Of a stretch of DNA of 45,143 nt, positions 8,436 through 17,477 are shown piece by piece. The notes below the pieces were generated by a model. It made no database searches. It was not told the DNA's origin and saw nothing but the letters and a program-made list of their open reading frames with translations. The stretch covers positions 1-45,143 of the forward strand of contig CAMHOK010000003.1 of the NCBI GenBank assembly GCA_946186735.1, in the 5' to 3' direction. The first letter of the stretch is position 1, and the number at the start of each line of letters is the position of its first letter. The DNA is from an uncultured Bacteroidales bacterium (GTDB lineage Bacteria > Bacteroidota > Bacteroidia > Bacteroidales > Paludibacteraceae). The position numbers and the translations under genes are program-made.

Positions 8436-9704
8436 ATGTCTATCAAACAACTCTTTCAGAAAGAACAACGCCAGCACTACGACAAGGTCTTTTGGGTCAT
8501 CATGATCTTTCTGGTTTTAGCAAGCATGTTGGCTATGTACTCTGCCGGCAGTCAGTTGGCACACAAAGCTATTGCCCACGGAATAAGCCATCTATCACCT
8601 TTCTACTCACACATCGTCTTCCTGCTTGCAGGACTCGCCATCGCTTTCTTCGTCCAGCAAGTGCCATCCAAGTATATCCGCATCTGCTCCTACCTTCTGT
8701 TGGGCTTTTCTATCGTCTGCCTCATTCTCATCTTCGTGCCCGGCTTTGGCGTTGAGATCAATGGTGCCAAACGATGGCTCAGGCTGGGTTTCACCTTCCA
8801 ACCCTCTGAGTTGGCTAAGCTCTCGCTCATAGTGGTCGAAGCCGACCTGCTCTCACGCATGGACGGCAAAGCGCCAGAACAGCGACGCAAGCTCTTCCTC
8901 TGGGCACTCGGTCTGGCAGGCCTCGTCTGCCTGCTCATCATGATCAACAACCTCAGTACGGCACTCATGCTCGCAGGCGTCATCTTCATACTCATGTTCC
9001 TCGCACGCGTCGATTGGAAAGTGCTGGTGGGTATGATAGGTATAGCCGCTATCGTGCTCATGGGCAGCTACCTCTTCGTAGAGAAAGTGTATGTCAAACC
9101 CGGCAAACACATGACAGGAGTCTTCCGGCGCGCTGAGACATGGGTACACCGAGTGGACGAGATGATAGACGACTGGGGCAAAGAAAAAGTGGAAGACGAA
9201 GGTATCAACGACTACAACCGGCAAGAGAAATATGCTAAGTTGGCTATAGCTCGCGCTTACAAACGAATGCCCTTGGGAGTAGGTCCGGGCAACAGCCTCG
9301 AACGCGACTATCTGCCCTTGGCTTACGCCGACTATATCTTCGCTATCATAGTCGAAGAATGGGGAATAGTGGGGGCCGCCTTCCTGATCTTCTTATATCT
9401 GGTCATCCTCTTCAGAGCCTGTTCGTCGTCTAACCGTTTCGAGGACAATGCCGCCATGCTCATGGTCATGGGACTCGGTCTCATGCTCACCCTGCAAGCG
9501 TTCATCTCAATGGCTGTAGCTGTGGGCATCGGACCCGTCACCGGACAAGCACTGCCCATGATGTCAAGAGGTGGCTCAGGTATCATCCTCTGCTCCATCT
9601 GTTTCGGCATCATGATGGCTGTATCCAGAGAACAAAGCATACTAAAGGCACAAAGCGACAAGGCTATCAAAGAGAGCCGGGAAGAAGAACCCGAACTCAT
9701 ATAA
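8436..9704 (+). CDS. ftsW: SEDS family septal peptidoglycan glycosyltransferase FtsW
   Basis: FtsW polymerises lipid II glycan strands at the septum in partnership with FtsI. The product is a 422-aa polytopic protein with about ten membrane segments and the SEDS signatures NGAKRWLRLGFTFQPSELAKL near residues 105-125, the loop with PLGVGPGNSLERDYLP, and MPMMSRGGSGIIL near the end. The frame is open back to 8241 inside murD, but that part is a shadow of the murD frame; the ATG at 8436, 13 nt after the murD stop, gives the usual short cytoplasmic head. A highly charged tail follows the last membrane segment. Confidence 0.95.
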   Translation: MSIKQLFQKEQRQHYDKVFWVIMIFLVLASMLAMYSAGSQLAHKAIAHGISHLSPFYSHIVFLLAGLAIAFFVQQVPSKYIRICSYLLLGFSIVCLILIFVPGFGVEINGAKRWLRLGFTFQPSELAKLSLIVVEADLLSRMDGKAPEQRRKLFLWALGLAGLVCLLIMINNLSTALMLAGVIFILMFLARVDWKVLVGMIGIAAIVLMGSYLFVEKVYVKPGKHMTGVFRRAETWVHRVDEMIDDWGKEKVEDEGINDYNRQEKYAKLAIARAYKRMPLGVGPGNSLERDYLPLAYADYIFAIIVEEWGIVGAAFLIFLYLVILFRACSSSNRFEDNAAMLMVMGLGLMLTLQAFISMAVAVGIGPVTGQALPMMSRGGSGIILCSICFGIMMAVSREQSILKAQSDKAIKESREEEPELI

Positions 9705-9742
9705 CACACATAACCACGAACTGACATCAAACACTCTATAGC

Positions 9743-10852
9743 ATGAACTATCTTATCTCAGGAGGCGGCACAGGAGGCCATATCTTCCCCGCCATCAGTA
9801 TCGCTAACGCACTCAAGGAGCTCGACCCTAATGCCAACATACTCTTCGTCGGCGCCAACAACCGCATGGAGATGCAACGGGTACCACAAGCCGGATACCG
9901 TATAGTAGGACTGCCCATACGAGGCTTCAACAGAGCCAACCCGCTGAAGAACATATCGGTCTTCATCGACCTGCTACGCTCCATGCGACAGGTGAAGAAG
10001 ATCATCAAAGACTTCAAACCCGATGTGGGTATAGGTGTTGGCGGCTATGCCTCAGGAGCAGCCATGAAACAGGCGGCAAGGATGGGCATACCTATCCTCC
10101 TGCAAGAACAGAACGGCTTCGCAGGCATGACCAACCAACTGCTCAAGAACGATGCCGCTAAGATATGCGTCGCTTACGAGGGCATGGAGCGCTTCTTCCC
10201 CGCCGACAAGCTCATCCTCACAGGCAACCCCGTCAGACAAAACCTGTGCAACGGCACCAAAGAAGAGGCTATCGACTATTTCAACCAAGTGTATGGGGTC
10301 AAGTTCACTAACGACCGGCCTACCCTGCTCATCATCGGAGGCTCACTCGGTGCACGCACCATCAACCAAAGCATACTCGCAGGCATACGACAACTGCTCG
10401 AAGCCCGCATACAGATAATATGGCAGACAGGAAAGAACTATATCGACGAGTGCCGCGAAGGTATGAGTGAGATACAATCTGACAGCATTGTCGTCACCGA
10501 CTTCCTCAGCCGTATGGATCTGAGCTACGCTATTGCCGACCTCGTCGTCTCAAGAGCAGGAGCATCGTCCATCAGCGAGCTCTGCCTGCTGGGCAAACCC
10601 TCCATACTCGTACCCTCACCAAATGTGGCTGAGAACCACCAATACCACAACGCCATGGCTCTGGTCAACAAAAACGCAGCTATACTCGTCGAAGACAAAG
10701 ATGCCGACCAAAAACTCGTCAGCACCATCATCAACACCATCACCGACAAAGACCTATGCCAATCACTGAGCACACATATACTCACACTCGCAGAGAAAGA
10801 TTCGGCTCTGCGAATTGCACGCGAAGTGCTCAAAATTTGCTCAAATAAATAA
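9743..10852 (+). CDS. murG: UDP-N-acetylglucosamine:lipid I GlcNAc transferase MurG
   Basis: MurG is the peripheral membrane GT28 glycosyltransferase that turns lipid I into lipid II. The 369-aa protein has the N-terminal G loop SGGGTGGHIFPA at residues 5-16, GVGGYASG near 93-100, LLQEQNG near 115, and the C-terminal UDP-GlcNAc-binding region (SRAGASSISELCLLGKPSILVPSPNVAENHQ, near 268-298). It is complete. It is the last dcw gene here: murC, ftsQ, ftsA and ftsZ, which usually follow in Bacteroidales, are absent from the next 34 kb. Confidence 0.96.
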   Translation: MNYLISGGGTGGHIFPAISIANALKELDPNANILFVGANNRMEMQRVPQAGYRIVGLPIRGFNRANPLKNISVFIDLLRSMRQVKKIIKDFKPDVGIGVGGYASGAAMKQAARMGIPILLQEQNGFAGMTNQLLKNDAAKICVAYEGMERFFPADKLILTGNPVRQNLCNGTKEEAIDYFNQVYGVKFTNDRPTLLIIGGSLGARTINQSILAGIRQLLEARIQIIWQTGKNYIDECREGMSEIQSDSIVVTDFLSRMDLSYAIADLVVSRAGASSISELCLLGKPSILVPSPNVAENHQYHNAMALVNKNAAILVEDKDADQKLVSTIINTITDKDLCQSLSTHILTLAEKDSALRIAREVLKICSNK

Positions 10853-10886
10853 AAATGCGTACCTTTGCGCACTTAATAAGCGCAAA
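10836..10886 (+). promoter_or_regulatory. Promoter and dyad in front of the MlaE-like gene
   Basis: TTTG at 10836-10839 and TACCTTTG at 10860-10867, separated by 20 nt, match the Bacteroidota -33/-7 promoter. The -33 box lies inside the end of murG. TTTGCGC at 10864-10870 is perfectly repeated inverted as GCGCAAA at 10880-10886, with a 9-nt loop; the dyad overlaps the -7 box and ends 2 nt before the ATG at 10889. It could be an operator or a start-occluding hairpin. Confidence 0.7.
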
Positions 10887-10888
10887 GT

Positions 10889-11629
10889 ATGAAAATCATC
10901 GAACATATAGGTGAGTACTTCATCTTAATGGGAAAAACATTGCGCCGACCTGACCGTTGGCGCATGTTCTTTCGTCAACTCTCCAAAGAGCTTGAGAAGC
11001 AAGGACTTCAGTCGGTGCTGATAGTGGTCATCGTCAGTTTCTTCATGGGAGCTATCATGACCATGCAGACCAAGCTCAACACCTCCAACCCTCTGCTCCC
11101 GACCTACTCCACAGGTCTGGTCACGCGCGACTGTATCCTCCTTGAGTTCTCATCCACCATCCTCTGTCTGCTGCTCGCAGGTAAGGTCGGCTCCAACATA
11201 GCCTCCGAGATAGGCACCATGCGCATCACCGAACAGATAGACGCCCTCGAGATCATGGGTGTCAACTCCGCCAACTACCTCATCCTGCCTAAGATAGTGG
11301 CGTTTATGCTGATGATGCCTTTCCTCGTTATCATCAGTATGGGTGTAGGACTCTTCGGAGGCTACTGCATAGGTCTGTTCACCGATGTCATCACCGTGGC
11401 AGATTATCTGCTGGGCATCCAGTATGCCTTCATTCCTTTCTATGTGTGGTACTCGCTCATCAAAACAACCGTCTTCGCCTTCATCATCTCTTCTATGGCT
11501 TCTTACTACGGCTATTACGCCTACGGGGGAGCTCTCGAGGTTGGTCATGCCAGCACCAAGGCGGTGGTCAACTCCAGCATCATGATCCTCCTCTTCAACC
11601 TTATGCTAACCAACCTGCTGCTCAACTGA
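10889..11629 (+). CDS. mlaE: MlaE-type lipid ABC transporter permease
   Basis: This 246-aa inner-membrane protein belongs to the MlaE/YrbE permease family, which moves phospholipids between the inner and outer membranes together with an MCE protein and the MlaF ATPase. It has about five or six hydrophobic segments and the conserved region GKVGSNIASEIGTMRITEQIDALEIMG around residues 95-120, which contains the coupling glutamates of the family. The neighbour 1 nt downstream is the matching ATPase. No MCE (MlaD) gene is found nearby. A promoter and inverted repeat lie just upstream, so the pair is probably not dependent on the murG transcript. Confidence 0.9.
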   Translation: MKIIEHIGEYFILMGKTLRRPDRWRMFFRQLSKELEKQGLQSVLIVVIVSFFMGAIMTMQTKLNTSNPLLPTYSTGLVTRDCILLEFSSTILCLLLAGKVGSNIASEIGTMRITEQIDALEIMGVNSANYLILPKIVAFMLMMPFLVIISMGVGLFGGYCIGLFTDVITVADYLLGIQYAFIPFYVWYSLIKTTVFAFIISSMASYYGYYAYGGALEVGHASTKAVVNSSIMILLFNLMLTNLLLN

Positions 11630-11630
11630 C

Positions 11631-12407
11631 ATGATCAAAGTAGAAAACATAGTAAAGAGCTTCGACGGCACCACCGTGCTCGACCATATCTCTGCCGACC
11701 TGCGCGATGGGGAGGTCAACATGATCATCGGACAGTCAGGTTCCGGCAAGACCGTCATGATGAAGAGTATCATCGGACTACACACCATCGACTCAGGACG
11801 AATAGAATACGACTCGCGCAACCTGCCTGACATGAGCGAGAAAGAGGTGCGCTTGCTCAGGCGAGAGGTCGGCATGCTCTTCCAAGGAGCCGCTCTCTTC
11901 GACTCTCTAACAGTGCTCGAGAACGTGATGTACCCCCTTGAGATGTTCTCTGACATGAGCCAAAACGAGATGCGCAAAAGAGCCGTCTTCTGCCCCGAGA
12001 GAGTCAACATGCCCGAGCGTGCCTTCAACCTCATGCCATCCGAGATATCAGGAGGTATGCAGAAACGTGTGGCTATAGCAAGAGCTATATCAATGAACCC
12101 CAAATATCTGTTCTGCGACGAGCCAAACTCCGGACTCGACCCTAAGACCTCGCTCGTCATCGACCAACTCATACAAGACATCACCAAAGAGTATAACATC
12201 TGCACCATCGTCAACTCACACGACATGAACTCCATCATGGAGATAGGCGACAACATCATCTTCCTCAAGAACGGGAAGAAAGAGTGGCAAGGCTCACGCT
12301 TCCAGATCTTCGACGCCGACTCAGAGAGCCTCAACGATTTCGTCTTCGCCAGCCAACTGTACAAGAAAGTGAAAGCCGCTCATGCCGACCTTGCCAACAA
12401 ACATTAA
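11631..12407 (+). CDS. mlaF: MlaF-type ABC transporter ATPase
   Basis: The 258-aa product is the ATP-binding subunit paired with the MlaE-like permease. It has Walker A GQSGSGKTV near residues 34-42, the Q-loop in LFQGAALFDSL, the ABC signature ISGGMQKRVAIARA near 138-151, Walker B YLFCDEPNSGLDPKT and the H-loop NSHDM. The signature and the FQGAALFDSLTV segment are typical for the Mla/Ttg2A group rather than for drug exporters. It starts 1 nt after the permease stop. Its 39-nt distance to the next gene gives no clear terminator, so read-through into the protease module is possible. Confidence 0.9.
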   Translation: MIKVENIVKSFDGTTVLDHISADLRDGEVNMIIGQSGSGKTVMMKSIIGLHTIDSGRIEYDSRNLPDMSEKEVRLLRREVGMLFQGAALFDSLTVLENVMYPLEMFSDMSQNEMRKRAVFCPERVNMPERAFNLMPSEISGGMQKRVAIARAISMNPKYLFCDEPNSGLDPKTSLVIDQLIQDITKEYNICTIVNSHDMNSIMEIGDNIIFLKNGKKEWQGSRFQIFDADSESLNDFVFASQLYKKVKAAHADLANKH

Positions 12408-12446
12408 AACCAACATACCAATAATAACTTAATCATCCACGAATAA

Positions 12447-12794
12447 ATGAAACACATACTCAAAACACTCTCTTTTGCTTTGCTGCTCGTGCTTGCCATG
12501 AGTGGGCAAAGCGCACAAGCTGTTCCTGCTACTCCTCATCCCATCGAGATAGTGCAACCCGACGGACAGAAACTCACCATCCGCCTACATGGCGACGAGA
12601 ACTACCACTATCGCACCACTCTCGACGGCATCAGAATAGTAAAGAACAAAAAAGGCTTCTATTGCTATGCTATCAAAGATAAACACGGCAACGATATCGC
12701 CGGAAGAAAGATAGCACACAACCAAGAACAACGAAAGAAAAGCGAGATACGCTATATCAAAAGAATAACCAAAAAGTACTACACCAAAAAATAA
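12447..12794 (+). CDS. Stand-alone M6 prodomain-like secreted protein
   Basis: This 115-aa protein has a Sec signal peptide (about residues 1-25, ending SAQA) followed by VPATPHP and a domain with QPDGQKLTIRLHGDENYHYR. The same pattern occurs at the mature N-termini of both following M6 proteases (QPDGQTITLFAHGDEVHHF and QSDGTEKTVYLHGDQFFHY), so it looks like their prodomain without any catalytic part. The C-terminus is very basic (KRITKKYYTKK) and carries no T9SS tail. It ends cleanly 6 nt before the first protease, without remnants of a catalytic domain. It may act as an inhibitor or folding helper; a decayed third protease is the alternative. Homology is visible; function is inferred. Confidence 0.7.
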   Translation: MKHILKTLSFALLLVLAMSGQSAQAVPATPHPIEIVQPDGQKLTIRLHGDENYHYRTTLDGIRIVKNKKGFYCYAIKDKHGNDIAGRKIAHNQEQRKKSEIRYIKRITKKYYTKK

Positions 12795-12800
12795 CAACAC

Positions 12801-14966
12801 ATGAAACATACTCTTTTCCTCTGTCTGAGCCTCGTCTGCTCTATATCACTCTTTGCCGTACCTGCTAAGCCGGGTCCGCGCCAACTCCGTCAGCCCGATG
12901 GTCAGACTATCACTCTCTTCGCCCATGGCGACGAGGTGCACCACTTCTACGCCGACAACCAAGGCAACATCATGCAAAAAGATGCGCAGGGCTATTGGCA
13001 GCCAAGCGGCGAGAAAGCCACCAAGGCTCTGATCCGAGCTCAGCGCGCCAAGAAAGCACCAAGAGCACGTGCCGCCAAACGCACCAACGTGAGCACATGG
13101 CCCAACAAAGGACTCGTCATCCTCGTCAACTTCTCAGATGTCAAGTTCAAAGCCGCTAACGACAACAAAGCTTTCGACGACCTGCTCAACGGCGACAACT
13201 ACACACATAACGGAGCTACCGGCTCTGTCAAAAAATACTACTCCGACCAGTCTGACGGACAGTTCATTCCCGAGTTCCATGTCTATGGACCCGTCACCGT
13301 GTCGAAAGAGAGGTCATACTACGGCTCCAACAAAAGCAACGGCGACGACAAATATCTCGGAGCTATGGTGGCTGAGGCTTGTCAGCTGGCTTACGAGCAG
13401 TACAACATCAACCTCAAAGATTTCGATCTCGACAACGACGGCTATGTCGATTTCGTTGATATCCTCTATGCCGGTGTAGGCGAGGCCGACTCCGACGAAG
13501 AGAACTCTATCTGGCCATGCGAGTGGTCTCTGTCAGCATCCGACTATAGGAAAGAGCTGACGCTCGGAGGTACTAAGATCGACCTCTTCTCCTGCCATCA
13601 AGAGCTGGAGGGAGGAGCCGATGTGAGAGCCGGCATAGGCACACCTTGCCATGAGTTCGGACATGTGTTCGGCCTGCCCGACTTCTACGACTACGACTAT
13701 CCTACCCTCGGCGAGTGGGACGTGATGGACGGAGGTGCTTATCTGAACAACTCTAACACCCCACCCGCCTTCTCAGGATATGAGCGTATGTTCGCAGGCT
13801 GGGCCAAGCCCGCACTGCTCACCGAGAGCGGCACATACACCCTCAACGAGCTCCAAGGCTCACAACAAGTGTACATCATCTCCACCACCGGGAAGCATAA
13901 CCTCGACGCCGTAGAACCTGACCCCAAGACCTTCTATATCCTCGAGAACAGACAGAACACCAACTGGGACACCTACCTCCCCGGACACGGCATGCTCATC
14001 TGGAAAGTGCAATACAATCAGGATGATTGGTTCAACAACACCGTCAACTCACACCCCACCGCTGAACAAGGTATGGCTATCATGGCTGCCGACGGAGAGG
14101 TCGATCACGAAGTGTATCAAGGCGCTGTCTATACCTATGGCGACGCAGGAGACCCCTTCCCCGGAACAAAGAAAATAACATCTTACACCAAGATCAACAA
14201 CTATAAGATCACCGACATCGCCGAGCAGAACCAACTCATCACCTTCACCCTCACCACTAAGGGTGGCACCACCCCCACTCCCTCAGGCAACTGCGACGAC
14301 TACGAGTACACCTTCTCTGAGAAAGTGGAGGCGGGAACGGTAGAGCTTGACGGCATGCAATGGACTGTCAACACCGATGCCGGCTATTTCGGCTACGACA
14401 CCAACAACAACCCGTCTAAGGGTGCACAGTTCGGCAGCAAGAACAACCCCGCAACACAGCTCACCCTCACCACCTCTGCCACCGCCGATTGTAGCATAAA
14501 GAAAGTGACGGTCAGCGCCTCCACCGGCAGCAAGGGTAACGCCTCGCTCAGCGTCTTCGTAGGCGACACACAGATAGGTACAAGCAAAGACCTCTCTTCC
14601 GCTAACACCGCCTTTAACTTCACTCCCGCCGACGACCAACAAGGCGACCTCACCATACGCATCGACAACAAAGCTAAGGTGGCTGTCTATATCAGCGCTA
14701 TCAATATCGAGTTCGACGAGACTTCCACTGCCATCGCCAACATCGAAGAGAACACACTCCTCAGCGTCAGCACCGAAGAGAACGGACTGCACCTCACAGC
14801 GGCTGACAACCAGACACAAGTGGCTGTATATAACATCATGGGACAGCTCGTCTTCTCTGACATCATCGGTAACCAACCAATCACTATCGATGCAGCTAAG
14901 GGTATATATATCATCTCTGCTCAGCACGCCGACAAGAAACAGATAAAGAAAGTGGTGGTTAAATAA
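12801..14966 (+). CDS. Secreted M6-family metalloprotease with T9SS sorting domain
   Basis: This 721-aa zinc metalloprotease resembles the immune inhibitor A (M6) family. Order: signal peptide (1-18), prodomain with QPDG...HGDE (about 19-90), catalytic domain (about 105-490) with H284-E-F-G-H288-V-F-G-L-P-D294, matching the family motif HExxHxxGxxD, then a beta-sandwich-like region (about 505-650), and a C-terminal type IX secretion sorting domain (about 655-721: VYNIMGQLVFSD ... GIYIISAQ ... KKVVVK). It is therefore predicted to cross the outer membrane by T9SS and to be released or anchored at the surface. A DLDNDGYVD calcium-loop-like segment precedes the active site. The substrate is unknown. 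Confidence 0.92.
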   Translation: MKHTLFLCLSLVCSISLFAVPAKPGPRQLRQPDGQTITLFAHGDEVHHFYADNQGNIMQKDAQGYWQPSGEKATKALIRAQRAKKAPRARAAKRTNVSTWPNKGLVILVNFSDVKFKAANDNKAFDDLLNGDNYTHNGATGSVKKYYSDQSDGQFIPEFHVYGPVTVSKERSYYGSNKSNGDDKYLGAMVAEACQLAYEQYNINLKDFDLDNDGYVDFVDILYAGVGEADSDEENSIWPCEWSLSASDYRKELTLGGTKIDLFSCHQELEGGADVRAGIGTPCHEFGHVFGLPDFYDYDYPTLGEWDVMDGGAYLNNSNTPPAFSGYERMFAGWAKPALLTESGTYTLNELQGSQQVYIISTTGKHNLDAVEPDPKTFYILENRQNTNWDTYLPGHGMLIWKVQYNQDDWFNNTVNSHPTAEQGMAIMAADGEVDHEVYQGAVYTYGDAGDPFPGTKKITSYTKINNYKITDIAEQNQLITFTLTTKGGTTPTPSGNCDDYEYTFSEKVEAGTVELDGMQWTVNTDAGYFGYDTNNNPSKGAQFGSKNNPATQLTLTTSATADCSIKKVTVSASTGSKGNASLSVFVGDTQIGTSKDLSSANTAFNFTPADDQQGDLTIRIDNKAKVAVYISAINIEFDETSTAIANIEENTLLSVSTEENGLHLTAADNQTQVAVYNIMGQLVFSDIIGNQPITIDAAKGIYIISAQHADKKQIKKVVVK

Positions 14967-15013
14967 CCCCAAACAGTCAGCCACAACACCGCACCAAGAA
15001 AAACACACACGGA

Positions 15014-16675
15014 ATGAAACGCATAATACACATATTTTGTCTTTTCCTCTTACCATGGGCTCTGTGTGCCGTGCCCGCCTGGCGCGGGCCTATCGTTCGC
15101 ACACAGAGCGATGGTACAGAGAAAACAGTCTATCTGCACGGCGACCAGTTCTTCCATTACCTCACCGACGAGCAGGGGCAGGTCATACGCCTCAACGAGC
15201 AAGGTATGTACGAGCAAGCCGAGCAGCTCACCGAAGAGCAGATAGCCTCTCTCAGAGCGCTCTCACCCGCCTTCCAAGCCCGTCAAAGACGCATAGGCAG
15301 ACTCAACCTCGCACCTCGCGGACTCATCATCATGGTCAACTTCAGCGACCTCAGTTTTCGCACGCAGAACACCCGTGAGGCGTTCGACAAGATGCATAAC
15401 GGCACCAACTACACCTACGGCGGAGCAACAGGCTCGGCTCGAGAGTACTTCATCGACCAGTCCTTAGGACAGTATCAGCCCCACTTCGATGTGGTAGGGC
15501 CGGTCAACCTGCCCCATAACATGACCTATTACGGAGAGAACGACCGATACGGCTCCGACCGCAGAGCCACACAGATGATTATCGATGCTTGCGACATGGT
15601 CAAAGCAGAGTACCCCGAGATCGATTTCAGTCAATACGACAACGACCGCGACGGCTTCATTGACTTCGTCTTCGTCGTCTATGCCGGACATAACGAAGCC
15701 AATGGTGCCGACCCAAACACTATCTGGCCTCATAACTACTATATCTACTCAGGCTCAGGCATCACTCATGTGTTGGACGGCGTCAAGCTCGACAACTACG
15801 CATGCTCCTCCGAGTTGCAAGGCTACTCCGGACAGAAAAGAGCAGGCATAGGCACTTTCTGCCACGAGTTCTCACATGTGCTCGGACTGCCCGACCTCTA
15901 CTCCACCAACGGTGCCGCACATAAGACCCTCGGACAGTGGGACATACTCGACTACGGACCATACAACAACAACAGCAACACACCGCCCGCTTACTCCGCA
16001 TACGAGAGGTTCTATATGGGTTGGACCGAACCCGAGGTGCTCGTGGATAGGCAGAACATACGCCTCGAACAGCTACAGTCAAGCAACAAGTGTTACCTGC
16101 TCTGTGAGACGCAAGAGCATAACCTCTATGGCGTCAAACCCTCTCCCGACGATTTCTATCTGCTGGAGAACCGCCAACAGACAGACTGGGACAGCTATCT
16201 GCCGGGACACGGACTGCTAATAACGCATATACGCTATTCTCAATCAAGATGGTCGCAGAACACTGTCAACAACAATGAGGCTACCATGGGCGTGAACATC
16301 GTGGAGGCTGACGGACTCACTCCCACAGCCGGCGAGTATCGTAAAGGCTACCTCGGCAAGCAAGGCGATGCCTTCCCCTACGACACCATCAACTACTTCA
16401 CCGCCTACCCCGACCAACCTATCACCAACATCAAAGAGAGCAACGACGGCATCATCAGCTTCTGGTATAAAGGAGGACGAAGCAACATCATCGACAGCCT
16501 GTGGAACGACCCGCAATATAAGCCGCAGGTCATCAACTACTACACCCCTGACGGCAAACCAACAGGTGCCGACGACCTCAACGACCTCCAACCCGGACTC
16601 TATATCATACAGGTGGACAAAGATCCCGTGTACAACAAAAAAGGCAGAGGAAAGAAAGTGCTCATCGTCAAATAA
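15014..16675 (+). CDS. Second secreted M6-family metalloprotease, shorter paralogue
   Basis: This 553-aa paralogue of the preceding protein has a signal peptide (1-19) followed by VPAWRGP, a prodomain with LHGDQFFHY, and a catalytic domain with H284-E-F-S-H288-V-L-G-L-P-D294. The histidine falls at the same residue number as in the first protease, so the two align without gaps overall up to there. QYDNDRDGFIDF is the calcium-loop-like segment. The beta-sandwich region of the first protein is missing. The short tail (DLQPGLYIIQV ... KKVLIVK) resembles the end of a T9SS sorting domain but is shortened, so its export route is less certain. It begins 47 nt after the first protease and probably shares its transcript. 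Confidence 0.9.
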   Translation: MKRIIHIFCLFLLPWALCAVPAWRGPIVRTQSDGTEKTVYLHGDQFFHYLTDEQGQVIRLNEQGMYEQAEQLTEEQIASLRALSPAFQARQRRIGRLNLAPRGLIIMVNFSDLSFRTQNTREAFDKMHNGTNYTYGGATGSAREYFIDQSLGQYQPHFDVVGPVNLPHNMTYYGENDRYGSDRRATQMIIDACDMVKAEYPEIDFSQYDNDRDGFIDFVFVVYAGHNEANGADPNTIWPHNYYIYSGSGITHVLDGVKLDNYACSSELQGYSGQKRAGIGTFCHEFSHVLGLPDLYSTNGAAHKTLGQWDILDYGPYNNNSNTPPAYSAYERFYMGWTEPEVLVDRQNIRLEQLQSSNKCYLLCETQEHNLYGVKPSPDDFYLLENRQQTDWDSYLPGHGLLITHIRYSQSRWSQNTVNNNEATMGVNIVEADGLTPTAGEYRKGYLGKQGDAFPYDTINYFTAYPDQPITNIKESNDGIISFWYKGGRSNIIDSLWNDPQYKPQVINYYTPDGKPTGADDLNDLQPGLYIIQVDKDPVYNKKGRGKKVLIVK

Positions 16676-16699
16676 AAAGAAAAGCAAAGAACTCATACA

Positions 16700-17464
16700 A
16701 TGAAAATCATCTCCTACAACCTCAATGGTATACGCTCCGCTATCAGCAAGGGCTTGCTCACATGGCTTGAGCAAGAGTCGCCTGATGTCTTTTGCGTACA
16801 AGAGACCAAAGCGCAAGCCGACCAGATCGACACCCTCGCTTTTGCCGAACTGGGCTACCACACCTACGCCCATTCAGCCGAGAAGAAAGGTTACTCGGGC
16901 GTGGCTATCTTCTCTAAGCGCGAGCCCGACCGTGTCGTTGCAGGAATGGGTGTTCCCGTCTTCGATGCCGAAGGCAGGGTGTTGCGTGCCGACTTCGCCG
17001 ACCTCACCGTCGTCTGCGTCTATGTGCCCTCAGGAACGACAGGCGACATCCGACAAGCCTTTAAGATGCAGTTCCTCGACGCTTTCCTCAACTATCTCAA
17101 CAACCTACGACAAACAAGAGAGAACATCATCGTGTGCGGCGACTATAACATCTGCCATAAACCTATCGACATCAATCATCCTGAACGACAGGTAGGCGTG
17201 AGCGGATTCCTGCCCGAAGAGCGCGAGTGGCTCGACCAACTGGAGGCATCAGGCATGATCGACTCTTTCCGACTCTTCGACACCTCGCCCGAACGCTACT
17301 CCTGGTGGAGCTATCGCTTCCGAGCAAGAGAGAGGAACGCAGGGTGGCGCATCGACTACCACTGGGTCAGCCAACCCTTGCGCAGCCGCATAATGGGAGC
17401 CGACATACTCACCGACGCACAACACTCCGACCACTGCCCAGTCATGGTCGAGATAAAAGAATAA
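16700..17464 (+). CDS. xth: Exodeoxyribonuclease III (AP endonuclease)
   Basis: This enzyme of the Xth/ExoIII/APE1 family cleaves DNA at abasic sites and has 3'-5' exonuclease activity. The 254-aa product shows the family motifs in order: [10 protein letters not shown] near residues 4-13, [10 protein letters not shown] with the metal-binding Glu near 30-39, [19 protein letters not shown] with catalytic Asp and Asn, [13 protein letters not shown] and the final SDHCPV with the catalytic His. Complete length. It lies 24 nt after the second protease and 13 nt before lptB; the grouping looks like simple co-linearity rather than a functional unit. Confidence 0.95.
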   Translation: MKIISYNLNGIRSAISKGLLTWLEQESPDVFCVQETKAQADQIDTLAFAELGYHTYAHSAEKKGYSGVAIFSKREPDRVVAGMGVPVFDAEGRVLRADFADLTVVCVYVPSGTTGDIRQAFKMQFLDAFLNYLNNLRQTRENIIVCGDYNICHKPIDINHPERQVGVSGFLPEEREWLDQLEASGMIDSFRLFDTSPERYSWWSYRFRARERNAGWRIDYHWVSQPLRSRIMGADILTDAQHSDHCPVMVEIKE

Positions 17465-17477
17465 AACGCTCAGAACA

